NCBI RefSeq assembly: GCF_030551755.1
Contig: NZ_JAUPEC010000027.1
Span: forward strand, 1 to 64,000
From: Pseudocolwellia sp. AS88
Lineage (GTDB): Bacteria > Pseudomonadota > Gammaproteobacteria > Enterobacterales > Alteromonadaceae
DNA: 64,000 nucleotides
Direction of reading: 5' to 3'
Position 1 is the first letter of the stretch; each line of letters begins with the position of its first letter. Under the pieces are notes generated by a model. It was given only the letters and a program-made list of their open reading frames with translations, was not told the origin of the DNA and did no database searches. The translations under genes were made by a program, and so were the position numbers. This document shows positions 62,258-64,000 of this stretch, piece after piece.

Positions 62258-64000
62258 ATGGGAAAATCTCTGGTAATTGTCGAATCACCAGCTAAAGCGA
62301 AGACAATTAACAAGTATCTTGGTAAAGATTTCATTGTGAAATCTAGTGTCGGTCATGTTCGTGATTTACCTCATGGAAGTACGGGTAAAAAAGTTGCTGC
62401 AAAATCTCCTGCTGAAGTTCGTAAAATGGCACCTGCAGCAAAAGCTAAGTATAAAGAAAAAAGAGATAAAGAAGCTTTAGTTAATCGTATGGGGATTAAC
62501 CCTGATAAAGATTGGGAAGCTAATTATCTGGTTCTACCTGGTAAAGAAAAGGTAGTTAACGAATTAACCAAATTAGCTAGTACCGCAGACACTATCTATC
62601 TCGCAACCGATTTGGATCGCGAGGGAGAAGCAATCGCGTGGCACTTAAAAGAGTTAATTGGTGGTGATGATTCCAAGTTCAAACGTGTTGTTTTTAATGA
62701 AATAACAGAGAATGCTATACAGCAAGCCTTTTCAACGCCGGGCGAACTAAGTATGCCTGGAGTTAATGCCCAACAAGCACGTCGATTTTTAGACCGTGTT
62801 GTTGGCTTTATGGTAAGCCCTTTACTTTGGAAAAAGGTAGCTCGTGGTTTATCTGCGGGCCGTGTTCAATCAGTTGCTGTTAAATTAGTTGTTGAAAAAG
62901 AAAGAGAAATTAAAGCTTTTGATCCTAAAGAATTTTGGGAAGTTACGGCTGACACAAAAACAAGTACAGGTTTAGATTTTGAATTAGATGTAACTCACGA
63001 TAATGGTAAAGCTTTTAAACCAACCAATAAAGCTGATACAGATAAAGCTTTAGCGGTATTAAAAGATGCTACATATACGGTTGATAAACGTGAAGATAAA
63101 CCTTCAAAAAGTACGCCGTCAGCACCATTTATAACATCAACGTTACAACAAGCTGCAAGTACTAAACTGGGCTTTGGTGTAAAACGTACTATGGGACTTG
63201 CTCAACGTTTGTATGAAGCGGGGCATATTACTTATATGCGTACCGATTCAACAAACCTAAGTAAGGATGCTGTTGAAACTTGTAGAAATTATATTTCTGA
63301 TACGTTTGGTGAAAATTACTTACCTGAAAATGCAAAAGTTTATAGCAGTAAAGGTAATGCTCAAGAAGCGCATGAGGCCATTCGTCCATCTAATGTGAAA
63401 ATGGAATCAGCCTTCATGGAAGGTATTGAAGCCGATGCTAAAAAGTTATACGACTTAATCTGGCGTCAGTTTGTTGCGTGTCAAATGACAGCAGCGAGAT
63501 ATACAGTAAGTACATTAACCATTGGCGCTTCAACCTTTAACTTGAAAGCTAAAGGTCGTGTAATGCAATTTGATGGTTGGACCCGCGTTCATCCTCAATT
63601 GTCTAAAGGTGATGATAAGCATTTGCCAGATTTATCGGTTGGCGAAGTCTTAACACTTGAACAGCTTAATCCAACACAACACTTTACTAAGCCACCAGCA
63701 CGTTTTGGTGAAGCATCATTAGTTAAAGAGTTAGAGAAGCGTTCTATTGGTCGTCCGTCAACGTATGCATCGATTATTTCTACGATTCAAGATCGTGGTT
63801 ATGTACGTTTAGATAAAAAACGTTTCTATGCAGAAAAAATGGGTGAAATTGTTACCGATAGTTTATCTGAAAGTTTTGATGATCTGATGAATTATGACTT
63901 TACTGCTAACATGGAACAAAAGCTTGATGAAGTTGCTGGTGGTAAAGCAAATTGGAAAGATGTTTTAAATAAATTCTACAGCAACTTTACCAAACAACTG
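62258..64000 (+). CDS. topA: DNA topoisomerase I (3' end outside the window)
   Basis: The frame starts at ATG 62258 and is open through the window end (581 complete codons). It begins [21 protein letters not shown], the toprim domain, and contains the acidic triad segment [15 protein letters not shown]. The catalytic tyrosine is Tyr326 in [10 protein letters not shown], matching E. coli Tyr319. [19 protein letters not shown] and [14 protein letters not shown] are conserved type IA blocks. The enzyme relaxes negative supercoils. The C-terminal zinc-finger repeats would be beyond the window and cannot be checked. Confidence 0.97.
   Translation, partial: MGKSLVIVESPAKAKTINKYLGKDFIVKSSVGHVRDLPHGSTGKKVAAKSPAEVRKMAPAAKAKYKEKRDKEALVNRMGINPDKDWEANYLVLPGKEKVVNELTKLASTADTIYLATDLDREGEAIAWHLKELIGGDDSKFKRVVFNEITENAIQQAFSTPGELSMPGVNAQQARRFLDRVVGFMVSPLLWKKVARGLSAGRVQSVAVKLVVEKEREIKAFDPKEFWEVTADTKTSTGLDFELDVTHDNGKAFKPTNKADTDKALAVLKDATYTVDKREDKPSKSTPSAPFITSTLQQAASTKLGFGVKRTMGLAQRLYEAGHITYMRTDSTNLSKDAVETCRNYISDTFGENYLPENAKVYSSKGNAQEAHEAIRPSNVKMESAFMEGIEADAKKLYDLIWRQFVACQMTAARYTVSTLTIGASTFNLKAKGRVMQFDGWTRVHPQLSKGDDKHLPDLSVGEVLTLEQLNPTQHFTKPPARFGEASLVKELEKRSIGRPSTYASIISTIQDRGYVRLDKKRFYAEKMGEIVTDSLSESFDDLMNYDFTANMEQKLDEVAGGKANWKDVLNKFYSNFTKQL

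Noticed and set aside
1-64000. tRNA, rRNA, prophage or integrative element
   Set aside because: No tRNA- or rRNA-like sequence, integrase, phage structural gene or attachment repeats were recognised on either strand.

Overview
The window is AT-rich chromosomal DNA of a marine gammaproteobacterium, most likely Alteromonadales and close to Colwellia/Thalassotalea. This placement is inferred from family resemblance: a FimV C-terminus, RimO, NagZ, DsbB, a divergent fadR/nhaB pair, NhaP2, HU, TopA, TonB receptors, lipoprotein M2 and M13 peptidases, and many Na+-coupled transporters. No rRNA, tRNA, prophage, intact IS or CRISPR array was seen. Gene density is normal, and intergenic spaces are AT-rich with many hairpin terminators.

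Layout. 1-1860 is the acidic, repeat-rich C-terminal part of FimV (5' end outside the window). 1968-4628 holds a LysE exporter, three small envelope or membrane proteins and a pentapeptide-repeat protein. 5004-9667 holds a chemoreceptor, a P-loop kinase-like protein, a YdgJ-like oxidoreductase and a small TPR protein. 9962-16152 holds rimO, a TPR-sulfotransferase and a TonB receptor with a long leader. 16757-20603 looks like an organophosphate module (glycerophosphodiesterase, OPA-like MFS transporter, phytase/esterase-like lipoprotein). 20757-25839 holds HU, NhaP2, and a PNPOx-like/glyoxalase-like pair divergent from a TetR regulator across a 45-bp palindrome. 26053-32914 holds an exported alpha/beta hydrolase, an ACE-like M2 peptidase, a PsrA-like TetR regulator, nagZ and a DASS carboxylate transporter. 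33021-36348 holds dsbB, nhaB and fadR. 36930-42035 holds an M13 peptidase, a ThrE-like exporter, a 57-residue membrane protein and an NRDE protein. 42238-46766 looks like a sugar-acid module: class II aldolase, enolase-superfamily dehydratase and a Rdx/SelW-like protein on +, lactonase-like amidohydrolase and SDR on -. 46932-56619 holds an M20 dipeptidase, HopJ, a FapA-like DUF342 protein with an unknown partner, CinA, a DapA-like lyase, an RluA-type synthase and small proteins. 56855-64000 holds a DAACS symporter, an Ig-like repeat lipoprotein, an arginase-family hydrolase and the 5' 581 codons of topA.

The most notable structure not explained by genes is a set of miniature inverted-repeat elements (MITE-like). 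Family 1 has copies at 27229-27461 and 54626-54907, family 2 at 36616-36894 and 40938-41249, and a third element lies at 44732-45094. One member of each family carries the same roughly 37-50 bp hairpin module (core CTACATCCATGTAG or CTGCATCCATGCAG). Where a second copy is available (families 1 and 2), the module is absent from it. One element end supplies the last three codons and the stop of the NRDE gene. Another copy lies between the M13 peptidase gene and its apparent terminator. A third sits inside a hairpin between convergent genes.

All functional calls rest on reading the protein sequences and recalling families; no database search was possible.
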